From the NCBI GenBank assembly GCA_049724395.1, contig JAUGWO010000005.1, positions 1 through 64,000 of the forward strand: a DNA stretch of 64,000 nucleotides. Reading direction: 5' to 3'. How positions within the stretch are numbered: position 1 is the stretch's first letter; every line of letters begins with the position of its first letter. This DNA is from Spongospora subterranea f. sp. subterranea. Taxonomy: Eukaryota; Endomyxa: Phytomyxea; Phytomyxea; Plasmodiophorida. The notes under the pieces were generated by a model. The model searched no databases. It saw only the letters and a program-made list of their open reading frames with translations, and was not told the origin of the DNA. Positions 44,230 through 53,425 of the stretch are shown in pieces. The position numbers and the translations under genes are program-made.

Positions 44230-44822
44230 CCCCTTTTAAACCAATCCCTCTACCCTTTGAACTAATATGGGAATTGGAACCAGTTTCGAGAAGATAGTCT
44301 CGCTAAAAACCTCAAGGAGGCAACATCTTTCGACTAATGCCAACGAGGAGCCAACCTCGATAAAACAATCAGCTGGTTTGTGAGAAGCGATGTGATCTGG
44401 CATAATGGTGTTCAGTAAGGAATTTCCTCTCCTGTTTCCCAAAAGGTTTGGGTCGAACATGTTTTGTTCAGGTCGAATGACGATCTGGTGACTTTGACGT
44501 TGGTACACAATATACTCTTTTTGTTGTGTGAGAATTATCGTCAGCAGGGTCTTTTTAACCCGTTGAGACGATGGTAATAGAAGCCTGGGTTTACCGAATG
44601 ATGACTGACCACAAACTTCAGTAACTAATCAGCAATTATAGACATGATGGATGCAAGCATGATCTACTGTAAGCAGATTCGAAACCAAATGGTGTCACAT
44701 TAGCAATAATGCCGAGCAGGGCAGCGGTGCATGGACATCAGCGGAATCTGGTCGGTCCGAGTTGCAAAGCCACGACATAGGTGAATATGATCTTGTGATG
44801 ATAATGACGATGATATTGTCAT
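44230..44822 (-). pseudogene. RAD51B 5'::F-box 3' chimera, copy 2
   Basis: Same architecture as copy 1. The RAD51B exon-1-like part lies at about 44822-44770, the exon-2-like start near 44660-44640 (GCTTGCATCCATCATGTC), then the switch near 44565 to the F-box 3' part (YIVYQRQSHQIVIRPEQNMF) which runs to about 44236. The RAD51B reading frame is interrupted. The downstream tail encodes NPADCF-like text, seen in every chimera, so the tail derives from one ancestral F-box 3' end. Confidence 0.72.
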
Positions 44823-45429
44823 TGACTGGTGATGATATAACAGAGTGTCTTATCCCGTTACAATGATCATCTACACTGGTAACAGTCTGGTTACGGTCCA
44901 CTCCAACATATCACACCCAGTGTTACCAGCGAGTATTTAACAGTTGTTACAACTAACAGGACATGCCCATGTCTATTGATATTCAAAGTCAGGTTGTCTT
45001 TAAACAATGGTCTTGTCCTCGTGTTCAATCGTAATGGCGTTTGTGCCCGGGCGATAGATATTTGTGTTCGCTCAAGGGCATTTTGAACTATTGTCCCCCA
45101 TGCCCTGCTCCATCCGACCCTCCAGCTTCGAACACCAATGTCGTTCGTCGCCTTCTGTTGATCTCTGGTGCAATCATGCACGAAGCAGATATACACCCAA
45201 TGATTCTACACTGTGTAAATGGATTTGAACTGGATATCCATACATACTATAACCAAATGTCCTCTTGTCTGTACTCCATTTTGTTTCGAGTTTTGCGCTT
45301 TTATCTTCTTGATAATGTGTTCGACCCGTGACGTAACGGCACAATGACGGTAACGTAGTAGTAGCGCCAGCGACTGTCGAGTCGCCGAGTTTTGTTGGGT
45401 GGCTGTAGATCAAAGGCTGCACGGCGAGC

Positions 45430-46081
45430 CTATTTTCCCTTGGCCACAAGCAGTTTTTGTGCATCGATACGCGTCTTCTTGTAAATTCTCGGATGATTCG
45501 AGAAGAATTCATGCTGTTGTCTCGTCAGTTTGAATAGCTCCAGTCTATCCTGGAAATCAACTTGGTTACAAGCAGCTTCGAGAAGGTCTGGGTTGTTGAA
45601 GCAATCTCGATTATCAGAAACATCGAGTTCCACCGAGTTTCAACTTTAAGATCGGATTGTTTTGTGGTTCGAGCAAGTAGAACTCCAGTACGCCCGAATA
45701 TTGTTGTCGCATAAGCCCAGATCCACGAATCGGTTTCTGAAAACATCCCGTAACCAACGTTGATAAGCCCGGTAGTGTCGACAACTGCACGATTGGTGGC
45801 AAACGCAGCGCATTTGGAGCTTCTCGGATGTTCTGCCAATTTGTCATTCAGAAAACGGCGAGTATTTATGGCGCTGCGTTCGCCACGTCATCAACCGTGC
45901 AGTTGTCGACGCTATGGATGCGCCTAGTCTGGAATGTGATCGACGTTTGGCCGAGAATATGGAGAAACGTGTTCATCTTGTTGTAAAAATCTTCAAAGAT
46001 TTCGATCAGTTGAAATGGCAGTTTATTGTCGACGACAAACTCCACCAATGATTTAAAAATTGTGTTTTCAATCATCACCAA
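45430..46081 (-). mobile_element. hAT-family transposase remnant
   Basis: Decayed copy of a hAT DNA transposon reading right to left. Recognisable parts: IFKSLVEFVVDNKLPFQLIE (46.0 kb), the hAT segment in which a pre-catalytic region carries the F-V-x-x-N-x-L-P-F motif; further on LKVETRWNSMFLIIE (45.65 kb), the conserved T-R-W-N-S motif; then a C-terminal piece NPDLLEAACNQVDFQDRLEL. The frame shifts between pieces, and the RNase-H-like end with the dimerisation region is missing. The stretch 46082-46640 to its right has one further minus frame (46150-46443) without recognised motif; it may be the decayed N-terminal part. Confidence 0.72.
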
Positions 46082-46640
46082 TGGGTCAACAACATTCCCA
46101 CTGGAAGTGATTAGTTTTGTGAGAAACTGAGAGATGGCGTTTTAATGTGCTAATTCCAGTATAACTGGAGAACAAAGACCAAACCCATGACGCATTGACA
46201 AAATCTTCTGCTTGCGATAATAGTTCCGAGGCTACTTACGACGGCGCAGAGATATCGCATCACTTGTGGTAATTGTGATTGGAAAGAACGGCAGGATGAA
46301 TTTGTTATGGTACTTGCCGTTCTTCTTTCTCTCGGACCTCTAGCGTGCGAATGATGCGAGCTAAGCCGGCACGTATTACCCAACGTGAGGAAGCTCAGCT
46401 CTAGCATAAGTTTGTCTCGGATAAGAACGCACCAGCCCTTCAAGAACGACGTCTAAGAACACGCTCGCAAGGTACCAGGGGCCATCCCTGGAATCGTCTG
46501 AGCCGTGGCTGAAGCAATCTGGGCGTTCTAGGTGCTCATTCAAAGCAACTTCTGCTAGAGCTGAGCGTCCGTACTCACCCAGATACGAGGCCCCGCGTAG
46601 ACATCGTAAACAGGTAACAATCCCTGAGCCGGTAATCGGG

Positions 46641-49617
46641 TACCGTACGGCACAAAATAACGTATCAACTACCGTACGGCACGAAATAACGTATCAACTT
46701 TAATAACGTATAATCGACCCCCCGGCACATAAGTATGGTAAAAATACCGGCACATTGCCATTTTTGGTCACACAAAAAAGTGCACTTTGAAACTTTCCAT
46801 CAAACTTGAAACTCCGTGACTCCCGACTTTGCCCAATCGTAAAATGCACTACCATAGGTAGGGTATCGGTAAGAATTTGCGGAGTGAAGGGTTTGCTGGC
46901 CAAGGAATAAAGTTGACTGTGCTGCGGACCTGCGGTGCGTTGTTATGAGGGCAGCGTCGTCGGCTGGTCGCCTCAATTGTCATCTTGGTCCAACGGGCTA
47001 TCATGGTCTCCCAATGGTCGACGTTCACCACTTTTAGACACAATGGCAAAGCCTTTGTACCAGAAGACGTTCCCGGGGATGGGAACTGTTTCTACCATGC
47101 TATCGTTGCTAGTCGTCAAGTGCCCAGCCTCAGTCACTCAGACCTACGTCAGGCCACGGCAGCGTTCGCGCTCGGGTGTGGTCGTGCAGCAGCTGAGAAG
47201 GTGGTCGACCTTTTGCATCGGAGAGTTCCCTCAGGACCATGTTCCTTCGTTGAGGTCATCGCAGGTTTGCGTCGATCACGTTCGTTTGCTAGTAACGTTG
47301 ATATGGCGCTTCTTTCGATCCTTTATAATATCGACATCAACGTCTACTCGAACTTCGAGGAAGGCATAACTTTGTGGTCAACCAAATCGTTTTTGGAACA
47401 GCATATGCCCGACTATGCCTTGTCTCATGGTAAGCCAACTGCAATGTTTCTTAAACTCAATCATAGACCCTCAATTTTGTCAGAGTTTTCCGCGCATGTC
47501 TATCATCACACGTATCTTCGCCCGCTGACTCGTGTTTCTGGTGCTGCATCGCATTTGCTGAACCATTTCGCGTGTCTTCACCCGGATATGCGCCCGATAC
47601 CGAAGCCACTGATCCAGTCAACTGTTACCGCTTATGTTAAACCCGTGTCTGCCGGTTCCAAACGCAAAGGCATTTCACGCATCGAAACCAACACAGAGCG
47701 GAAGATGGCGCAGCCGAAAACTAAGAAACAGGCGGCGATTGACCTACACCTGAAGAACATGTCTGTCGTACTTTCGTGGTCAAGCATCATTGGCATTGAT
47801 AGTCAGGCCGCTGCAGACCATGACGCTGCCCGCCTTGCGGAAATTCGTCGTCACCGGAGCCACCTTGAGCTGCAATCCAGCTGTCAGGACCTTGACAATG
47901 TTGAAAGTCTGTTAAAATCGATGATCGACAAAATTGAGGTGTTACTCCTTGATGACGTCGTCATCTTGCCAACTTTACCGGTTACAGCCCCGACCGGCCT
48001 CGCCAAACAGTTGACATGGGAAGTTCGTTCCAGAATAATCGCGTTTCATTTGCATCAGGACCTTGGGTCAGGCGATTTTATCATGTTCGACAGGGTGTTC
48101 GGTCACGTCGTTAAACCTGTGACGTTGCGAAGTTGGCTTCGCAAGGAGAAAATCTACAAATGGCTCGCAATTGTGAAGCATGCGACCAAGGACGACATTA
48201 TAGGCGTAATTCCGTTCCGAAAGAAATTTATATTTGCTGGTGGAGCAGGCTCAACAAAAATCAAGGCGGAGATACTGCTCAAGTACGAAAGTGCGGCCGC
48301 TTGTGCGGCCCGACACAGCCAGACCAAGCTCGTGGTCAATGATGGTAGGCTATCTTGCCAAAAGTTGTCATCAATGTCACGAACACACCCAGGCAAAATT
48401 ATTTTCCTCAAGAAGTCGACATCTCGCTTACCTGATTGCAACGAATCCATGAAGCTGGGCGCTCCAATCAAGTTCGTGGAGCAGGCCGACGACGTTGCAA
48501 AGTTTATAGTAAACCGTTTCGAGCGAGGTGATCCAGTGACTAGGGAGGAAGTCTACGTGACGACGCGCGCGAAGTGGGGGCGACGCGATGCCAAAGACAA
48601 GAAGTTCATGACCCTGGTGAACGACAAGCATCGCTTGTCTGTCTGGTTGTCGCGCCTGCTCGCGCGCATTCGATACGCGGACCGTCTAGGTTCGATATCG
48701 CAGAAGGTCCCGATGGACTGGAAGGAAATTGCTATGACCACTTCCAAGCTTATTCGCGAGGCTGCAATCCGTCTCAAGGTTGACAATGTATTCAACATGG
48801 ATGAAACCTTCATTCATCATTACCAATCGACTGATCGTGTGCTCGTCCCGACCGGAACAAAGCGGGTTGGTACGATTGTGCCCGTTGCAAATGAGAAGAA
48901 AGGGGTAACGTTGGTGGTAACGGCCAGCTTGTTATCGTCGCAGCTCCTCCCACCTTTTATCATAGACACAGGGGTGTTCGGATCGACTCTCATGCACGAT
49001 TGGGCACACTATACAAAGAGCACGGTTTTGTTCAACCCATCCCATTGGATGACACGATACGTCTTCATTCTATACCTGGAGTGGTTGCTGAAGATGTTCC
49101 CCACACAGAACACGTTGCTAATCGTAGATCGATCGACAACGCATTATGGTGACCTGATCGACGATTGGCTAGCCAAGAATCATGCCAAGAATGGCGGGAA
49201 GATTTTCATCGAGTATATTCCCGATGGAATGACCTCTATAATACAGGTTTGTGACATCGCAATCAATAAGCCCCTGAAGTCGAAGATTAAGGAGGCATAC
49301 TACCGGTTCAGAGCGGATGCAATTGGTGACCTATCAGCAGAAATGCTGTCCGGGAGCGTGTTGTCCGTCCCGAGAGAAAGCCTTATTGAGATGATCGAGA
49401 CAGCGTACGATGAAATCAATACCAAGAACCGGAAGGATCGATGGATCGCCGATGCGTTCGAACAGTGCGGACAGCATCCGTGGCTCAAGCAGCAAGACGC
49501 GTTCACGAAACATCTCGACAGTTTAGATGAGAATTTCGTTTACAAGCACATGAAAACATCAACGAGCAAACTCAACCTTGTCTGAATTACCGTACGGCAC
49601 AAAATAACGTATCAACT
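46641..49617 (+). mobile_element. OTU-pogo DNA transposon, full-length copy
   Basis: Element containing one long ORF. The left end shows two adjacent 30-bp units that begin ACCGTACGGCAC (46641-46670 and 46671-46700); a copy identical to the first unit lies just after the ORF at 49588-49617 in the same orientation. The ends are thus direct, not inverted, repeats, each containing the palindrome CCGTACGG. The leader (46701-47002) is also present in the inverted second copy. Near identity between copies implies recent activity. The exact termini and target duplication were not determined. Confidence 0.85.
47003..49585 (+). CDS. Fusion protein: OTU cysteine protease domain plus pogo-like DDE transposase
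   Basis: 860 aa from the ATG at 47003 (the frame opens at 46985 but only with TTG). N-terminal OTU-type deubiquitinase-like domain, residues about 15-180: PEDVPGDGNCFYHAIVAS holds the catalytic Asp26 and Cys29, followed by LSHSDLRQATAAFALG, INVYSNFEEGITLWSTKSFL and a candidate catalytic His in LNHRPSIL. A linker with a basic patch (SKRKGISR, KMAQPKTKKQAA) follows, then a region near residues 330-470 likely to bind DNA (LTWEVRSRIIAFHLHQDLGS). The catalytic core is of the pogo/Tigger (DDE_1) type: VFNMDETFIHHY (first Asp), LLIVDRSTTHYGDLIDDWLA (second Asp), IPDGMTSIIQVCDIAINKPL (third Asp, with the usual N-K-P-x-K). Intact, uninterrupted ORF. The protease could process or deubiquitinate host or transposase proteins; that is inference. 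Confidence 0.9.
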   Translation: MVSQWSTFTTFRHNGKAFVPEDVPGDGNCFYHAIVASRQVPSLSHSDLRQATAAFALGCGRAAAEKVVDLLHRRVPSGPCSFVEVIAGLRRSRSFASNVDMALLSILYNIDINVYSNFEEGITLWSTKSFLEQHMPDYALSHGKPTAMFLKLNHRPSILSEFSAHVYHHTYLRPLTRVSGAASHLLNHFACLHPDMRPIPKPLIQSTVTAYVKPVSAGSKRKGISRIETNTERKMAQPKTKKQAAIDLHLKNMSVVLSWSSIIGIDSQAAADHDAARLAEIRRHRSHLELQSSCQDLDNVESLLKSMIDKIEVLLLDDVVILPTLPVTAPTGLAKQLTWEVRSRIIAFHLHQDLGSGDFIMFDRVFGHVVKPVTLRSWLRKEKIYKWLAIVKHATKDDIIGVIPFRKKFIFAGGAGSTKIKAEILLKYESAAACAARHSQTKLVVNDGRLSCQKLSSMSRTHPGKIIFLKKSTSRLPDCNESMKLGAPIKFVEQADDVAKFIVNRFERGDPVTREEVYVTTRAKWGRRDAKDKKFMTLVNDKHRLSVWLSRLLARIRYADRLGSISQKVPMDWKEIAMTTSKLIREAAIRLKVDNVFNMDETFIHHYQSTDRVLVPTGTKRVGTIVPVANEKKGVTLVVTASLLSSQLLPPFIIDTGVFGSTLMHDWAHYTKSTVLFNPSHWMTRYVFILYLEWLLKMFPTQNTLLIVDRSTTHYGDLIDDWLAKNHAKNGGKIFIEYIPDGMTSIIQVCDIAINKPLKSKIKEAYYRFRADAIGDLSAEMLSGSVLSVPRESLIEMIETAYDEINTKNRKDRWIADAFEQCGQHPWLKQQDAFTKHLDSLDENFVYKHMKTSTSKLNLV

Positions 49618-49790
49618 ATTTGTTCAATGTGCTGCGCAAACTTGTGTGCCGAGAAAGCTACATGCGTCAGCATTCTGTGTCGAAAAACTGTACATATGAA
49701 ATCATACACCTGGGAAATGATACACCTGAGTGTATGTATAGAGGATATACCGTAGTGTATGTATGAAATGATACACTGGAGTGTATGTTT
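49618..49790. repeat. Spacer between inverted transposon copies, with short palindromes
   Basis: 173 bp between the two copies. It contains GATACACCTGAGTGTATG (about 49718) and GATACACTGGAGTGTATG (about 49769), each a near-perfect 16-bp dyad of ATACAC/GTGTAT, plus related half-sites. These may be the element's true 3' end or a target-site microsatellite. Confidence 0.65.
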
Positions 49791-51257
49791 AATTCAGACA
49801 AGGTTGAGTTTGCTCGTTGATGTTTTCATGTGCTTGTAAACGAAATTCTCATCTAAACTGTCGAGATGTTTCGTGAACGCGTCTTGCTGCTTGAGCCACG
49901 GATGCTGTCCGCACTTCCCATGTCAACTGTTCGAACGCATCGGCGATCCATCGATAACCGGTAAAGTTGGCAAGATGACGACGTCATCAAGGAGTAACAC
50001 CTCAATTTTGTCGATCATCGATTTTAACAGACTTTCAACATTGTCAAGGTCCTGACAGCTGGATTGCAGCTCAAGGTGGCTCCGGTGACGACGAATTTCC
50101 GCAAGGCGGGCAGCGTCATGGTCTGCAGCGGCCTGACTATCAATGCCAATGATGCTTGACCACGAAAGTACGACAGACATGTTCTTCAGGTGTAGGTCAA
50201 TCGCCGCCTGTTTCTTAGTTTTCGGCTGCGCCATCTTCCGCTCTGTGTTGGTTTCGATGCGTGAAATGCCTTTGCGTTTGGAACCGGCAGACACGGGTTT
50301 AACATAAGCGGTAACAGTTGACTGGATCAGTGGCTTCGGTATCGGGCGCATATCCGGGTGAAGACACGCGAAATGGTTCAGCAAATGCGATGCAGCACCA
50401 GAAACACGAGTCAGCGGGCGAAGATACGTGTGATGATAGACATGCGCGGAAAACTCTGACAAAATTGAGGGTCTATGATTGAGTTTAAGAAACATTGCAG
50501 TTGGCTTACCATGAGACAAGGCATAGTCGGGCATATGCTGTTCCAAAAACGATTTGGTTGACCACAAAGTTATGCCTTCCTCGAAGTTCGAGTAGACGTT
50601 GATGTCGATATTATAAAGGATCGAAAGAAGCGCCATATCAACGTTACTAGCAAACGAACGTGATCGACGCAAACCTGCGATGACCTCAACGAAGGAACAT
50701 GGTCCTGAGGGAACTCTCCGATGCAAAAGGTCGACCACCTTCTCAGCTGCTGCACGACCACACCCGAGCGCGAACGCTGCCGTGGCCTGACGTAGGTCTG
50801 AGTGACTGAGGCTGGGCACTTGACGACTAGCAACGATAGCATGGTAGAAACAGTTCCCATCCCCGGGAACGTCTTCTGGTACAAAGGCTTTGCCATTGTG
50901 TCTAAAAGTGGTGAACGTCGACCATTGGGAGACCATGATAGCCCGTTGGACCAAGATGACAATTGAGGCGACGAGCCGACGACGCTGCCCTCATAACAAC
51001 GCACCGCAGGTCCGCAGCACAGTCAACTTTATTCCTTGGCCAGCAAACCCTTCACTCCGCAAATTCTTACCGATACCCTACCTATGGTAGTGCATTTTAC
51101 GATTGGGCAAAGTCGGGAGTCACGGAGTTTCAAGTTTGATGGAAAGTTTCAAAGTGCACTTTTTTGTGTGACCAAAAATGGCAATGTGCCGGTATTTTTA
51201 CCATACTTATGTGCCGGGGGGTCGATTATACGTTATTAAAGTTGATACGTTATTTCG
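49791..51257 (-). mobile_element. OTU-pogo transposon, inverted copy with large internal deletion
   Basis: Reverse-oriented copy. From the right it has one 30-bp end unit (about 51228-51257), the leader, and the ORF through the OTU domain to about residue 326 (LPTLPV), read from 50936 (first ATG) down to about 49956. The next codons jump to the last 50 codons of the full ORF (matching WIADAFEQ onward) and end at about 49791. DNA identity to the full copy is very high (one difference noticed near the start: TGG versus TCG). At the deletion joint a 12-13 bp insert, TTGACATGGGAAG on minus (about 49915-49927), is copied from an inner part of the full element (48012-48024). The transposase core is missing, so the copy is non-autonomous; the OTU domain is whole. 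Confidence 0.9.
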
Positions 51258-51422
51258 TGCCGTACGGTATACCGACCCATGAGGCATGACGGCGGAGTCC
51301 GGACTGTCTCTGCGACCTAAAGTGCATTTAAATGAACGGGCTGCAGTCGACGGTATCATATGTACGGGGTTTTGTGGGTTGGGTGAGGGCAATTCGGTTC
51401 GGATAATGCCAGATCATCAGTG

Positions 51423-52433
51423 ATGGCAGAATCGCATCTGATCGTAATTGGAGCCCCGCGCGCCGGCAAGAAATATATAGTTAAACGTACGCAAAATTGC
51501 GCTCCAACATGTCGGGACATCTTATGTGTATTCATCAGAATTATTCCCAGCGATTGTCTTTGAACGGGATGGCAACAGTGGACTATCTGTGATGGCATCG
51601 CTGAATACTAAATATTATTCTGCTCAGCTTAAAATATCAATCTTCCAGAGCGGCCAGGTGAACTCAGTCGATGCGTTGGTTGCCCTTTCAGGCCTGTGTG
51701 CTATGAATAATTTCGTTTTCCTCATAGCAATGGTTGCGAAATATTGATGTTGGTAATTGACCAAACATCTAGATCAGATGTTGATATCACAGCATGGTCG
51801 CGAAAAGTTCATGCTGCCTGTATTCTTGTGGTTTATAATCAGCCATCTGAAACCAATGAAAGCGAGGATTTCGGGGAGTGCATTATTCCCTCGTTATCAA
51901 AAGAATTTCCAGACACGATCATAGAGGGAATTCGCATATCTTATAACAAGTGCTTGCCAGATATCAGTAAAGAAGTGGCTCATTTACGAAACCTGTATTC
52001 ATAATTTGTGCCACAGCCTCACCTGGACTTCTCAAATCTGATGGAACCGTCGAAGGGTTATATCGCGTAAAGGAAGTGTTGGATTGCCATGCTTGGCCCA
52101 ATCTGGTTTTGAATAGAAAAGCGGAATTCCCGCCTTCTAATCATGAACATGGTAAAGCTGACCCTCAGCCAGCTCCTAATAGCAAAGTTGCAATTGACTC
52201 TCGCGACGCTGATATGGATAAGTGGGATAGTCTATTTTCGATTGTCCAGAATGTCAAAGATCGAGGTTCGTTTTTTTGTTCGAGTTGCTGGGCAGGAACA
52301 AGTTTACTGAGCATTCCTGTTTATAGGGCTTTCATTGCCAGATGACGCCCGACGCCAGGCGGCAACGGAAGCTATTTACGCTCTCATGCGTGAATTCGAT
52401 ATCTCAGACGGCAGCGATGAGAATGACGATTAA
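51423..52433 (+). CDS. AAGAB/p34-like small-GTPase-fold adaptor chaperone
   Basis: Homologue of alpha- and gamma-adaptin-binding protein p34 (AAGAB), a chaperone for assembly of AP1/AP2 clathrin adaptors. The start MAESHLIVIGAPRAGKK shows a degenerate P-loop of the GTPase-like fold. Downstream exons give SLNTKYYSAQLKISIFQSGQ (as in the animal NKYYSADI), AMVLVIDQTSRSDVDITAWS-like text (beta strand and switch region), then ACILVVYNQPSETNESEDFG. The C-terminal helix-rich domain, DKWDSLFSIVQNVKDRGLSL and PDDARRQAATEAIYALMREF, closely follows the AAGAB C-terminus (x-F-x-x-LFxxxKxxKxxAxxLPxxxRxxxAxxxxxAxW), ending in SDGSDENDD before the stop at 52431-52433. Short introns interrupt it near 51485, 51720, 52000 and 52270. 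Identification is by motif memory. Confidence 0.78.
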
Positions 52434-52856
52434 AAAACTTTTCTGAATTAAAGTGGAGGTTGGGTTGTGGTTGATTGCACTATTTGGTCATTGTCTACCG
52501 GCGTGGTCTGCTGGTCACACAGCCACAGGCGACTAGGGGGGTGGACTGGCTGTGCTACCGCTTGTCCAGCGGAGGGTCGTCATAGCGGTAGCACAGGGGC
52601 CCAATCCCACCTTGGGACAGGCGGTGAACAGTAATCCCACGTTGGCTGAGTGGAACAGTCCCAGTGGTATCGACACTACCTCTCTCATATAGCGCCAGTC
52701 CATCCCAATTCCATCCCGCCTCGAACCCAGGCCGGTAAACACGCCCAACGTAGCCGGGGAAATCGAGGCGCAGGCCACATCCGACCCCCATTGCCAGGGG
52801 CGATTCCGGCAGCGGCCGTGTGCAACAAATATATTTTTTAGCCGAATTCGGCGTGG
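52434..52856. other. Intergenic; unassigned GC-rich frame on minus
   Basis: A minus frame of 78 codons (52555-52791, starting MGVGCGLRLDFPGYVG) and a longer frame that continues antisense into the ankyrin gene are open, but no domain is recognised. The region is richer in GC than its neighbours. It holds the promoter of the ankyrin gene. Confidence 0.4.
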
Positions 52857-53366
52857 ATGCCGAAGGATGGCCCGCTGCATAAAGCGGCCTACAAGGGAGA
52901 GGTTGGCGTCATTGAATCCCTGCTGGAAGAAGGCGAAGACGTTAACGAAAGAGGAGCGGCTAACAGAACGGCACTGCACAGAGCTGTTGGCGAAGGGCAT
53001 TCCGAGGCAGTTTCTCTGCTTATTGAGAAAGGAGCGGATGTCACCATCAAAGACGGCAGCGGCCGAACACCAATGCATTGGGCAGCTGTTGGCGGGAATC
53101 TGGAGACCGCCAAGATACTGGTCAGCCACAGCGCTGAAGTAAATTGCCTCACAAGCAGTGGATCCTCCCCGCTACATTTAGCAGCTGAAGGCGGTAAACT
53201 TGAGTTCTGCCAGTGGCTGTTAGTAAATGGCGCCAACCCTGACCAAAGGGATGGACCTGCTGGCGATGGAATGTCGGCGTTCGAACTGGCGAAAAGTAAA
53301 GGGCATAAGGAGATCGTGTTGTTGTTAAAGCCGCCTGGCGGCGGTGGCTGCTGTAGAATACAATAA
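52857..53366 (+). CDS. Ankyrin-repeat protein with C-terminal CaaX-like motif
   Basis: 169 aa, intronless. About five ankyrin repeats: DGPLHKAAYKGEVGVIESLL, NRTALHRAVGEGHSEAVSLL, GRTPMHWAAVGGNLETAKIL, GSSPLHLAAEGGKLEFCQWL, then MSAFELAKSKGHKEIVLLLK, with the canonical TPLHxAA and GHxxxVxxLL patterns. This resembles small proteasome-assembly ankyrin proteins such as gankyrin (PSMD10), though it is shorter than the 226-aa human protein. The tail PPGGGGCCRIQ ends in C-R-I-Q, a possible CaaX box with an upstream Cys suitable for palmitoylation, which would anchor the protein to a membrane. No intron and clean ATG at 52857. Confidence 0.82.
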   Translation: MPKDGPLHKAAYKGEVGVIESLLEEGEDVNERGAANRTALHRAVGEGHSEAVSLLIEKGADVTIKDGSGRTPMHWAAVGGNLETAKILVSHSAEVNCLTSSGSSPLHLAAEGGKLEFCQWLLVNGANPDQRDGPAGDGMSAFELAKSKGHKEIVLLLKPPGGGGCCRIQ

Positions 53367-53425
53367 ACCCCTTAATCTAAACATAATCAGCTCCCCGACC
53401 TCAACGAACCGAACTAATAATTACT

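Larger units (their letters stand above)
42955..45664. repeat. Duplicated block A2, inverted copy at 57359-60005
   Basis: About 2.7 kb that recurs in reverse complement at about 57359-60005, with near identity over most of its length; for example the F-box frame at 43699 and its partner at 59264 give the same protein. Contents from left: RAD51B 5' fragment (minus), promoter-like spacer, F-box-like gene (plus), second chimera (minus), second spacer, and the C-terminal end of a hAT transposase remnant. The right limit falls inside the hAT remnant at about 45664. Confidence 0.88.

Noticed and set aside
52533-53129. 198-codon minus frame overlapping the ankyrin gene
   Set aside because: The plus strand codes clear ankyrin repeats, so the antisense part is a shadow; only the 52555-52791 portion is left as unassigned.
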